DNA of 64,000 nt from UBA6136 sp964386975. GTDB lineage: Bacteria; Pseudomonadota; Gammaproteobacteria; Methylococcales; Methylococcaceae. Below are positions 27,268 through 35,205 of the stretch, piece after piece. The stretch is from contig CAYLUS010000003.1 of NCBI GenBank assembly GCA_964386975.1, forward strand, positions 1 through 64,000, written 5' to 3'. Below the pieces are notes generated by a model. That model was not told where the DNA came from. It did not search any database and was given only the letters and a program-made list of their open reading frames with translations. The stretch's first letter is position 1, and the number at the start of each line of letters is the position of its first letter. The position numbers were made by a program, and so were the translations under genes.

Positions 27268-28806
27268 GTGATGTGTGATGACGGGCCGGTCATGGATACG
27301 GATACCTTGAGCGATCCGCTCACCCTTTATCACGCATCCCCAGAACCCCTGATCTGCGGCATTCCCCTTGCGCGCTGGTTGAATGCGGTGGCGCTTCCGA
27401 TCCATATCTATTCGGAACAACGGATTCGCGCAAACATCGCCGCCTTCAGGTCAGTCCTTCAAAACAACTACCCCAAGGCAAGGATCCACTATGCGGCCAA
27501 AGCGCAGCCCGCCATGCCCATCCTCGAGATCATGGCATCTGAGGGTCTTGGGGCAGATGTGGCCTCTCTCAATGAGCTCCAGGCGGCACTTGATGCGGGC
27601 ATTGACCCCAGAGGCATTGGCATCAACGGCAATGCAAAAGAAGATGACTTGCTTGAAACCGCGATTGCGCGGGATTTGCTCCTGATTGTCGACAATGAAG
27701 AGGAGTTGTCGCTCATCAATCAGATGGGACTTACCCAGAATCGCAGGGTCTCAGTCCTTCTCAGGGTCAGTGGCTTTGCACTTGGACAAACGGCTGAAAA
27801 ACACGTCAGGACGGGCGGTAACTGGAGCAAGTTTGGAATGCCGGTTTCAGAAATCCCGGCCTGTATTGCGCAGATACGCGAGTACCCGGCCCTCAATCTG
27901 GTCGGCTTTCATATGCACCTTGGTTCCCAAGTCATCGATGCCGCACCTTATCGCCTGGCCCTCGGCCAACTCATCGAATGTTCAAAAAGGGTCATCGGCC
28001 TTGGGGGCCACATCAAAATCATCAATCTTGGAGGGGGATTTCCTGTGTCCTATCTGGCGGCGGATGCATGGGCTGCCCTTCGAACCAAGGTCATTCGCGG
28101 CTATGAGGCACTCAGACGGGGGGATACCCAGCAAACCCAGGTGTTTCTCGAGGACACCATCGGACAGGATGCCTTGGAAATCGAGCGAAGCCAGACCCAG
28201 TGGCTTCGCAATCGCGCCGCCCCGTCACTTCCCAAAGAACAAACCCTGGAGGCACTGCTCAAGGGTGACTTGAGGGTTGAAGCTCAGTCAATCCTGACCA
28301 GGCAGGCGCTTGAATCGATTGGCGAGCCTTTGCTGCAGATCGAACCGGGCCGAAGCCTGATCGAGGATGCGGGCCTGACGCTCGCCCGGGTCGCCAACGT
28401 CAAACGAATTGCAGGGGCACATGCGCTGGTCAATCTGGAAATGGGTATTGGCAGTCATATCGACAGTCTGATCGAGCGATCCATCCGACGCTGGTCCATC
28501 GTCAATGAACCGCAGCGTCGAGACCCCGTGCCCTTCGAGGCCTTCGTCGCCGGCAATCTGTGCTTTAACGGCGATATTCTCTCCCGCATCAAAATCCCCT
28601 TTCATCGACGACCCGTGCGGGGCGATATCGTTGCCGCGTTTGATACCGGCGCCTATTGCAGTCACTTTCTGGCCTCGGCCAGCAATGGCTTTGCCCGACC
28701 CGCCCAGGTGCTGGTCCAGCGATCCGGTGCGGTCACGATCCTTCGGGAAAGGGAGCCTGATGCAGCAATTATTCGGCCAAAGGCTTCAGGTTCACGCCTC
28801 TTTTAA
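27268..28806 (+). CDS. Fold-type III PLP-dependent decarboxylase (LysA/ODC-like)
   Basis: Alanine-racemase-fold PLP enzyme. The Schiff-base Lys is residue 78 in HYAAKAQPAMP; also seen are GFHMHLGSQV, NLGGGFPVSY (phosphate loop), QIEPGRSLIEDAG and FDTGAYCSHF. The active-site Cys loop, CESGD in diaminopimelate decarboxylases, reads CFNGD, and a ~90-residue insertion at ~280-370 separates the GGG loop from EPGR. So it is neither a standard lysA nor speC; it resembles the PLP decarboxylases of amino-acid/polyamine or natural-product pathways. Start uncertain: GTG 27268, ATG 27271 or ATG 27292. Follows the RTX gene by 15 bp, possibly co-transcribed. Confidence 0.85.
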   Translation: MMCDDGPVMDTDTLSDPLTLYHASPEPLICGIPLARWLNAVALPIHIYSEQRIRANIAAFRSVLQNNYPKARIHYAAKAQPAMPILEIMASEGLGADVASLNELQAALDAGIDPRGIGINGNAKEDDLLETAIARDLLLIVDNEEELSLINQMGLTQNRRVSVLLRVSGFALGQTAEKHVRTGGNWSKFGMPVSEIPACIAQIREYPALNLVGFHMHLGSQVIDAAPYRLALGQLIECSKRVIGLGGHIKIINLGGGFPVSYLAADAWAALRTKVIRGYEALRRGDTQQTQVFLEDTIGQDALEIERSQTQWLRNRAAPSLPKEQTLEALLKGDLRVEAQSILTRQALESIGEPLLQIEPGRSLIEDAGLTLARVANVKRIAGAHALVNLEMGIGSHIDSLIERSIRRWSIVNEPQRRDPVPFEAFVAGNLCFNGDILSRIKIPFHRRPVRGDIVAAFDTGAYCSHFLASASNGFARPAQVLVQRSGAVTILREREPDAAIIRPKASGSRLF

Positions 28807-28853
28807 CTAGACTTCAGGGTCCTTCCCCCCTCGCCCACGCCCGGAGAGCCGAC

Positions 28854-29813
28854 TTGAACCTGACTGCCTACCAGAACGCACAACGACTGCCCGAGATGGA
28901 TCTCAAGGACGTCAGCAAAGCCCTGCAAAATCCGGATATCCTGGTATGGCTGACAGTCAAAGATCCGACCAAGTCACAACTCAAGAGCATCCAGAAACAG
29001 TTTGAGCTCCACGAACTGGCCATTGAGGATGCCTCGCACGCGCATCAGCGACCCAAGCTGGAGTCCTACGGCGATACCTTGTTTGTCGCGGTTCACACTG
29101 TCAGGATCAAGGGTGATGACACCACCCAGGGCCAGTTACATGCCTTCATCGGCCGCAACTTTGTCATACTGATTCAGCATGGCGGCACAACCCGTTATGA
29201 CCGGGTTCAGAGCCGCTGTGAAAACTCGCCCGAGTTATTCATGAACGGACCTGGATTTGTGCTTTATGCGGTCCTTGACCTGCTGGTCGACCAGTTCATT
29301 GTTGTCGCCCAGCACTTGCAGACCCGCCTTGATGAACTGGAAAACATCATTTTCAGCACCCAACTGGATGCCCCGCACATCGAGACCATTTATGGGCTGA
29401 AACGCGAGGTCCACCGACTGCACAATGTAACATCGCCAATCGCCGGCATTTGTGGGGAACTCTTCCGTCATCACCCCGAGATCGTCACCAAGACCCTCAT
29501 GCCCTACTTTCGGGATGTCGAAGATCACGTCGAGCGGGTCATGCGGACCACGGGCATGCTGCAGGAAGCCCTTTCCGATGCGATGCAGGTCAACCTTGCC
29601 TTGGTAACCATTCGCCAGAATGAGGTCGTCAAAAAACTGGCCGGCTGGGGTGCCATACTCGGTATCCCCGCGACCATCTTCACGATGTATGGCATGAACT
29701 TCAAGTTCATGCCGGAATACGAGTGGATTCTCGGCTACCCGGCCACGCTTGCTGTGACCTACTTCATCTGCCGCGAGGTCTATCGCCGCCTCTGCAAAGC
29801 CGGCTGGCTCTAG
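28854..29813 (+). CDS. corA: CorA-family magnesium/divalent cation channel
   Basis: Pentameric inner-membrane channel. 319 residues, the usual size. A large cytoplasmic N-terminal domain ends in a long helix, then the signature YGMN (GMN at 280-282) at the end of the first of two membrane segments and the second segment at the C-terminus (PATLAVTYFICREVYRRL). The start is TTG 28854, supported by GGAGAG seven bases before it; no ATG is suitable. 47 bp after the PLP decarboxylase gene. Mg2+, Co2+ or Ni2+ could be carried; the sequence does not say which. Confidence 0.93.
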   Translation: MNLTAYQNAQRLPEMDLKDVSKALQNPDILVWLTVKDPTKSQLKSIQKQFELHELAIEDASHAHQRPKLESYGDTLFVAVHTVRIKGDDTTQGQLHAFIGRNFVILIQHGGTTRYDRVQSRCENSPELFMNGPGFVLYAVLDLLVDQFIVVAQHLQTRLDELENIIFSTQLDAPHIETIYGLKREVHRLHNVTSPIAGICGELFRHHPEIVTKTLMPYFRDVEDHVERVMRTTGMLQEALSDAMQVNLALVTIRQNEVVKKLAGWGAILGIPATIFTMYGMNFKFMPEYEWILGYPATLAVTYFICREVYRRLCKAGWL

Positions 29814-29928
29814 ATTTTGCAAGGCGATGGCCCTGCACGTCACAGCAGAAAGCGCTCGCTCACAGGAGTTCTGTCAGAAAGGGTCTGGTATGGGGGTCTC
29901 AGAGGCTACCGGCATTGATACCCGGGAG

Positions 29929-29950
29929 AGTCGGCGAGAGGGCGCCGACT
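29929..29950. terminator. 8-bp perfect hairpin after corA
   Basis: AGTCGGCG and CGCCGACT flank a six-base loop, 115 bp after the corA stop. No T-run follows immediately, so its role as a terminator is only suggested. Confidence 0.35.
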
Positions 29951-29976
29951 AAATGTTCCCAATCGACCCTAACGCT

Positions 29977-29997
29977 ATGGCTGGGGGGGCTAGCCAT
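29977..29997. repeat. Second small inverted repeat after corA
   Basis: ATGGCT and AGCCAT flank a G-rich nine-base loop, 26 bp beyond the previous hairpin. The pair of hairpins may form one structured 3' region. Confidence 0.3.
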
Positions 29998-30172
29998 GTT
30001 GGCGCATCAGAATCGATCGGGGCACAAAGGGCCGCTTAGCGAGTGGCTTGAGCGACAATTTTTTCGTTTTTCTTATTATTGTACCGGCGTCACCACCGGA
30101 ATCCCTATTTTCCATTCCTGACTAGGAAAGTCAAGATTTATGTCCATGCCCCTGTGGGACCTGAGATGGCGT

Positions 30173-31360
30173 CTAGGCGGAAGGATGCAAGCGCGATCGG
30201 GCGTTAATCCGGTAGCGTCTCCCCCGCCATTGCACCTCGCGGCGGGTAAAGATCTGAACATAGATCAGCGGGGCCCCAAGCCAGATGGCCGATGAGACCC
30301 AACTAAAGCGCCAGGGCACGGGATTTCCGGTCCAACGAAAATGCAGGTCGTTAATCACCCAATTAACCGAAAGCGGCACCAGCAAGGCGGCCAGTGCCAA
30401 CCAGAGGGGACCCTCGATGAGCAGCCATGCGCTCATCAAAAGACCCATCCAGAACGCGATACCGGTCATTGCATGTTGAATCTTAGTGGGAAACAAGGGC
30501 AGTCCCGACATCGAAAAAGCGATCCAGCGAATCAGGATCTGAATAAACTCATCCGTGGTCGTTCCTTGCTGAACGATGTCGACCGCCTTGGGTGCGATCT
30601 TGTTGCGATAGCCCTCCTCGACCATGCGCCGCCCAAGGTACATGTCATCGACCAATTGGCCCTCGGCCGTCTCCAGCCCGCCAATCGCTTCTATGGCTTC
30701 TCGCCGAAGCACCATCAGGTGACCCATGATAAAGGGCAGGCCACCTTGGTTGGCATGGGCGGTGGCCAGTGCCGCCGGTTCATAGAGTCCATTGACCATC
30801 AGGGCATAGCCGACATCGCCTGCCGTTAAGGGAGGGGCACTGGAGGAGACCGGCGGGAAGGCAGAGCCGGCTCTGTCGTCCTCAAGCAGGGTTTCAACCA
30901 GCATCTTCAGCGAATCCGGCGCCTGCCGCATATCAGAGTCGATAAAGGCAATCAATTCATGACGGGCCTCAGCATATCCGGCAATCATGGCATTGAGCTT
31001 GCCTGTCCGATTCTTCGGTGGATGACCTGAAAACAGAATCCGGGCATTGGGGTTTATGCCCTTGGCGCGGTTTTCGCCGAGAATTTTTTCAACCAGCGCC
31101 ACCGTCGGTTCTGAGGCATCATCAAACACGAAGAAGGTCTCGATGGACCCCGGATAGTCGTGATTGAAGGCGGCTCTCAGATTGTCCTCAACGCCACTGT
31201 CTACCCCCTTGATCGGACGAATCACCGTGACCGAGGGATAAGATCTCAGGGGCTTTGGCATGGGCCGGGGCCGGATCGCCTTGCGTTGCCAAAAATAGAA
31301 CTGCCAGACCCATCCCAAAAGGAGAAGCAGAATCAATCCGTTGGTGGCGAGGCTATTCAT
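30173..31360 (-). CDS. GT21/HpnI-like membrane glycosyltransferase
   Basis: Inner-membrane lipid glycosyltransferase of the ceramide-glucosyltransferase/HpnI type. 395 residues: N-terminal anchor (GLILLLLLGWVWQFYF), GT-A domain with DD at 80-81, DSD at 141-143, VDD at 237-239 and an acceptor-site stretch QILIRW at 274-279, then three membrane segments. HpnI adds a sugar to bacteriohopanetetrol; relatives make glucosylceramide. The acceptor cannot be told from sequence, and no other hopanoid (hpn) or sphingolipid gene is in the window. Last gene of a three-gene minus-strand unit: it starts 17 bp past the TPR protein. Confidence 0.85.
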   Translation of the reverse strand: MNSLATNGLILLLLLGWVWQFYFWQRKAIRPRPMPKPLRSYPSVTVIRPIKGVDSGVEDNLRAAFNHDYPGSIETFFVFDDASEPTVALVEKILGENRAKGINPNARILFSGHPPKNRTGKLNAMIAGYAEARHELIAFIDSDMRQAPDSLKMLVETLLEDDRAGSAFPPVSSSAPPLTAGDVGYALMVNGLYEPAALATAHANQGGLPFIMGHLMVLRREAIEAIGGLETAEGQLVDDMYLGRRMVEEGYRNKIAPKAVDIVQQGTTTDEFIQILIRWIAFSMSGLPLFPTKIQHAMTGIAFWMGLLMSAWLLIEGPLWLALAALLVPLSVNWVINDLHFRWTGNPVPWRFSWVSSAIWLGAPLIYVQIFTRREVQWRGRRYRINARSRLHPSA

Positions 31361-31377
31361 GGGGCATTTGGGGAAAA

Positions 31378-32163
31378 TCAGTTGCCGATCGTTTTCAGGA
31401 ATCGACTGAAGAAACTGGAGCGGCCCATGTTACCGTTTCGGGCATCTTTGAGCGCATCAACCAATTCGGCCTTGAGTTTGCGGTCGGAGAGGTTCGAATC
31501 GGCTCTCACTTCGGCCTTTTCGGCATGTTCAAAGTAGCGCAAAGCAAGCGCGTACTCGCCCTGCTCCATCAGGAAGTCGCCGTAGTAGTAGTTCGTGTCC
31601 AGATTGTCTGGATAAAGCCGCAGTCCCATTTCCAGGTTGCGACGCGCCAGTTCATCATCGCCAAAGGACAAGGGCCAGCCCGGGAGCCGGAAGTAGAGAT
31701 TGCCGAGAATCACATAGCCACTGCCCTGCATTGCTTGTGGGTTGATCGCCAGTGCTTTTTCGAGAATGCCCTTGGTATCGCGAAGACGCCCGAGAGCCCC
31801 AAAACCGCCTTCATTGGCGGCCAGTGAACAATTCATGAGCGCTTTGAGAATGAGCGGATCTGCCGAATGGGGAAACTGTGCGATCAGTGCATCGGCCTTG
31901 GGCACCAGCGCCATCAGTTCGGGAAGCTGCTGGGCCGGCGGATGGCCGAAGAAAATCTGCTCCCACTGATCCTTGACGACCTGCACTTCAGGTAGCGTCG
32001 ATGCCCCGGTCTCAGCTGAACCGGACGTGGGTACGAGCAGGCTGAGCATCCCGAGAAAGACGAGCATCAGCGGCAAGACCTCTGGGGAAAATCGGTTTCG
32101 GTTCAAAAGCATTTTCTTATTGTAGTCGATTCGGGGCTGTGACAGGGGCTTTGGCTTGTCCAC
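31378..32163 (-). CDS. Exported TPR-repeat protein
   Basis: About 260 residues, mostly helical repeats of TPR type (GILEKALAINPQAMQGSGYVI; YYYGDFLMEQGEYALALRYF). A hydrophobic stretch EVLPLMLVFLGMLSLLVPTSGSA then a polar SAETG is a signal peptide, so the protein is periplasmic. It reads like the TatT family of TRAP-associated periplasmic TPR proteins. Start is GTG 32163, 6 bp after the transporter stop, or ATG 32112, which gives a neater signal peptide. Lies between the degenerate ABC transporter and the lipid glycosyltransferase in one operon. Confidence 0.75.
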   Translation of the reverse strand: MDKPKPLSQPRIDYNKKMLLNRNRFSPEVLPLMLVFLGMLSLLVPTSGSAETGASTLPEVQVVKDQWEQIFFGHPPAQQLPELMALVPKADALIAQFPHSADPLILKALMNCSLAANEGGFGALGRLRDTKGILEKALAINPQAMQGSGYVILGNLYFRLPGWPLSFGDDELARRNLEMGLRLYPDNLDTNYYYGDFLMEQGEYALALRYFEHAEKAEVRADSNLSDRKLKAELVDALKDARNGNMGRSSFFSRFLKTIGN

Positions 32164-32169
32164 CCGATC

Positions 32170-33963
32170 TCATGCCTCGCTTGCGCCTTGCCGCCACTCC
32201 CAGCGACCCCCGTCCCCGAGTTCGATGATGACGTCGTATTCCTCAAGAGGGTCCTCCCTCGGGTCTTGTCCCAACTGTCCCATATTCACCAGCGTTACCC
32301 GCTGATCCTTGAGCAGGCGAAACACACGCGAGCGGATGGCTTCATCCATGTCGCGATAGGGATTGGCCATGATCACGAAGCGGGGTTTGGCGATCAGAAT
32401 CCGGGCAAAGGAGATGATCCTTTGTTCTGGGGCCGAGAGAATCCCGTCCCAATCTTGTTCGACATCAAGGCCGCCGGATCTCGCCGGGACATCCTCGATA
32501 CCCAGCATGGCAAAAAGATCCAGAATCTCATCATCCGGCAGATCGCGCGTCTTCCCAGGCGGTGCAAGACACTGCCGCAAGGTCCCTGGCGGAAGATAGG
32601 GACGCTCGGGCAAAAACAGAATCCGCTCAAGGGGGGGGCGCGTGACCGTTCCGCTGCCGGCATCGTAGATACCCGCCGTGGCCCTGAAAAGGGCATCGCG
32701 AGAGGGTTCATCGCCACTGACCAGCACCCGCTGACCCACCTTGATAGTGCCGGAAAGACCCTTGATCAGCACACGCTTGTCGTTCGGCGAGAAGAGCGTC
32801 AGGTCCTGATAAATGATCTCATTCCGGCCCTCCTTGAAATTCAGTCCGGACACATTGGATGCCTGAGCCAGTTCAATGACATACCAGAGACTGATCAGCC
32901 GCTGAATCACGGCGGCAAAGGAAGACAGTGACTGGAACTGGGTCACCACCAGGGAGAAGGCCCCGACCAGCATCTGAAAAGCCATGGCGGACTGAGTCAC
33001 CACCCCGAATTCGACCCGGCCCTGCATGAAAAGCGGGGCCACCAGGAGAATCGGGATGATCTGGATCATGTAGTTGTAACCCGTGGTGAAGAACCCCAGG
33101 TTTCGATTGACGTTGATGATGGCTCTGAAGTTATCAGCCAGAGCCTTGAACTGGCGCATGAGCCGGGGCCGTAACCGACTTTCATGGTGCAACAAGGCAA
33201 TGGATTCAGCGCGCTCTCGCACATGAATCAGGCCGGCCCTGAACGAGGCCTCCTTGTCCAACTGCGCATAATTCAATTCCACCAGTCGCCCGCCCACCAG
33301 GACCGTAATAAAGGACCCCAGAAAGGCATAAAGAATGGCCGCGCCGAACAACCACGGACTGATCATCCAAAGCACACCAGAAAAGGCAATGATCGTAAAA
33401 AATCCATTCATCACCATCAGGATGAAAGACAGGGTCACGGTGGTGAAGGTTTTTACATCATCAGCAATGCGCTGATCAGGGTGCTCCACCCCGCTCTGCC
33501 GGATGATCTCGTCATTCATCCGGTAATAGGTCCCGGGGGTGATGTACAGCGACACAAACTGGCCCGTCATGAATTCACGCCAGACAAGGCCCAATCGCTC
33601 CTCGCAATAGCGCAGGACCACGGCAACCCCGGTCAGGGACATGAAGACTGTTGCCCAGAGGAACGCTTTCTCCATGAATCGGGGTGCATCCCGGTCTGCA
33701 AGGGCACTCATGAAATCGCGGCCGATGTAGCTGTTCATGATGTTGAGGCCGTTGAGGCCGAGCATCAGAATGACGATCGCAAGAAACAGCGAGGTGGCTT
33801 TGTTCCCTTGCCTCGAGCGCCTGAAATTGACGATCAGTCGGGTAAAGAGGCCCCAGCCTTGGTCATTGATCGGCAGTCGCAACATGCAAGGGGATTCCAG
33901 ATCAGGAAATGCGGAGTCGAAACCTAAGCTGATAGGATAACAGCTGTACGATTTTGACTTCAT
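32170..33963 (-). CDS. SbmA/YddA-type transporter with a catalytically degenerate ATPase domain
   Basis: 597 residues. The N-terminal ~370 residues are an SbmA_BacA/ABCD-type membrane domain (SYIGRDFMSALADRD; YRMNDEIIRQSGVEHPDQRI; GFFTTGYNYMIQIIPILLVAP). The rest aligns with an ABC nucleotide-binding domain but each catalytic motif is altered: Walker A reads SGDEPSRDALF (416-426, no GKS/T), Q-loop LPER (Gln to Glu453), signature LSAPEQ (509-514), Walker B FVIMANP (529-535, no Asp or Glu), H-loop NMGQLG (His to Gln563). Flanking fold text (RPYLPPGTLRQCL, ISFARILIAKPR) is preserved. So ATP hydrolysis is unlikely, and transport may be proton-driven as in SbmA, which has no such domain. ATG 33885 is an alternative start. 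Confidence 0.9.
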   Translation of the reverse strand: MKSKSYSCYPISLGFDSAFPDLESPCMLRLPINDQGWGLFTRLIVNFRRSRQGNKATSLFLAIVILMLGLNGLNIMNSYIGRDFMSALADRDAPRFMEKAFLWATVFMSLTGVAVVLRYCEERLGLVWREFMTGQFVSLYITPGTYYRMNDEIIRQSGVEHPDQRIADDVKTFTTVTLSFILMVMNGFFTIIAFSGVLWMISPWLFGAAILYAFLGSFITVLVGGRLVELNYAQLDKEASFRAGLIHVRERAESIALLHHESRLRPRLMRQFKALADNFRAIINVNRNLGFFTTGYNYMIQIIPILLVAPLFMQGRVEFGVVTQSAMAFQMLVGAFSLVVTQFQSLSSFAAVIQRLISLWYVIELAQASNVSGLNFKEGRNEIIYQDLTLFSPNDKRVLIKGLSGTIKVGQRVLVSGDEPSRDALFRATAGIYDAGSGTVTRPPLERILFLPERPYLPPGTLRQCLAPPGKTRDLPDDEILDLFAMLGIEDVPARSGGLDVEQDWDGILSAPEQRIISFARILIAKPRFVIMANPYRDMDEAIRSRVFRLLKDQRVTLVNMGQLGQDPREDPLEEYDVIIELGDGGRWEWRQGASEA

Positions 33964-34034
33964 TTACCCCAAGGGTCGCACGGGCAATCGATGCCAGGTA
34001 GCAACCCGGACTGGCTCAGGGACCCTACGCCTCA

Positions 34035-34685
34035 ATGCAACCCTTCGAAAAGCTTCTCCTTGAAAATCACGCTTGGTCCAGCGAGATGCTGGAGGAAGAC
34101 CCCGCCTTTTTCCAAAAGCAGCTGAAACAGCAAAATCCGCAGTTTCTCTGGATTGGGTGCTCTGACAGCCGGGTCCCCGCCGAACTCGTGGTCAACGCAA
34201 CGCCCGGCGAAATTTTCGTTCACCGCAACATCGCCAACCAGATCATTACCACCGACTTCAATAGCCTTAGCGTTGTGCAGTTCGCCGTTCAGGTCTTGGG
34301 TGTCAAACACATCATCGTCTGTGGTCACTATGGCTGCGGCGGCGTCAAGGCGGCACTGGAGCGCCCCACTCCCGGGCTCACGCTGGTCAACAGCTGGCTC
34401 ATGCATGTCAAGGACATCCATCGGCTGCATGAGGAAGCAATCGAGTTACTCCAGACCCCGGAAGCGCGCTGCAACCGGCTGGTTGAGCTCAACATCCTCG
34501 AACAGATTCACAAGCTGTCGCATCTTCCGATCATTCAGGCGGCCTGGAAAAGTCTGCATGCGCCTACCCTGCATGGATGGGTTTATGACATGAAGGATGG
34601 ACGGATTCATGAACTCCTGACCCTGACACCCGATCACGCCGTTGAGACCATCTACAGTTACCGCGAGCTCCAAACCGACGTTTGA
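34035..34685 (+). CDS. can: Beta-carbonic anhydrase, Can type
   Basis: 216 residues with zinc and catalytic residues at exactly the E. coli Can numbering: Cys42, Asp44, Arg46, His98, Cys101 (CSDSRVPAE, CGHYGCGG). The C-terminal region (HGWVYDMKDGRIHEL) is the usual Can ending. Cytoplasmic CO2 hydration for bicarbonate-using carboxylases. Divergent from the degenerate transporter; downstream, a small exported protein and then a SulP transporter lie on the same strand. This subgroup can be bicarbonate-regulated. The carbonic anhydrase plus SulP pairing recurs in bicarbonate-uptake loci. A second, dissimilar beta enzyme lies at 1443. Confidence 0.95.
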   Translation: MQPFEKLLLENHAWSSEMLEEDPAFFQKQLKQQNPQFLWIGCSDSRVPAELVVNATPGEIFVHRNIANQIITTDFNSLSVVQFAVQVLGVKHIIVCGHYGCGGVKAALERPTPGLTLVNSWLMHVKDIHRLHEEAIELLQTPEARCNRLVELNILEQIHKLSHLPIIQAAWKSLHAPTLHGWVYDMKDGRIHELLTLTPDHAVETIYSYRELQTDV

Positions 34686-34776
34686 GTGTCGCTCGATGGT
34701 TCTTCTCCGCGTTTATGGCTAGACTGTTCATCAAATTACATCAATCCGTTTGGCCCCCCGCACTCAGGAGATCACT

Positions 34777-35187
34777 GTGAAGCCCTTCCCGTCATTCCTC
34801 AAGACCTTCCTCTTCAGCCTTCTACTGGGTCTCACCCTTAGTCAAAACGCCAAGGCCGTCGGATACTGGGGCACCTACAGTTCCACCTTGTGGAATACGC
34901 CATCCGAATACTTCACCGATGAGGACTGGGCTTTTTTCGAAGGAACCCTTCGAAAGACCCTTGACACTGCCAAGGACAGTGAAGTGGTGGCCTGGGCCAA
35001 TCCCAAGTCCAAAACATCAGGCGACTTTACGGTGCTTAAGACCGTGATGCGCGGCGACCACAAATGCCGCGAGGTCAAAATCACAGCGCAGGCACGTGAG
35101 CTGCGCCGGGTCACCGGTATCGCCTTCTGCCAGCTGGACGATGGCACCTGGGAAGCGATTCCGGGCCACAACGCAAAAACAAAATAG
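34777..35187 (+). CDS. Small exported protein, 17-kDa-antigen-like C-terminus
   Basis: GTG start at 34777, preferred because AGGAG sits six bases upstream; 136 residues. Signal peptide to ~27 (LLLGLTLSQNAKA). The mature part has a WGTYSSTLWNTPSEYF head, and the C-terminal half (DHKCREVKITAQARELRRVTGIAFCQLDDGTWEAI) resembles the C-terminal repeat of rickettsial 17-kDa surface antigens, where CR...C..DGxW is conserved. Two Cys may pair. Periplasmic or outer-membrane associated; function unknown. Between the carbonic anhydrase and the SulP gene, with a 92-bp gap before and 18 bp after. Confidence 0.7.
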   Translation: MKPFPSFLKTFLFSLLLGLTLSQNAKAVGYWGTYSSTLWNTPSEYFTDEDWAFFEGTLRKTLDTAKDSEVVAWANPKSKTSGDFTVLKTVMRGDHKCREVKITAQARELRRVTGIAFCQLDDGTWEAIPGHNAKTK

Positions 35188-35205
35188 CGAGGGCCCTGAG
35201 GCCGA

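Larger units (their letters stand above)
29814..30172. other. Intergenic region, 359 bp, between convergent genes
   Basis: No protein-like frame. It contains two inverted repeats, listed separately, and a T-rich stretch near 30058-30075 that could end transcription from corA. Any small RNA here would need transcript data to show. Confidence 0.4.
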
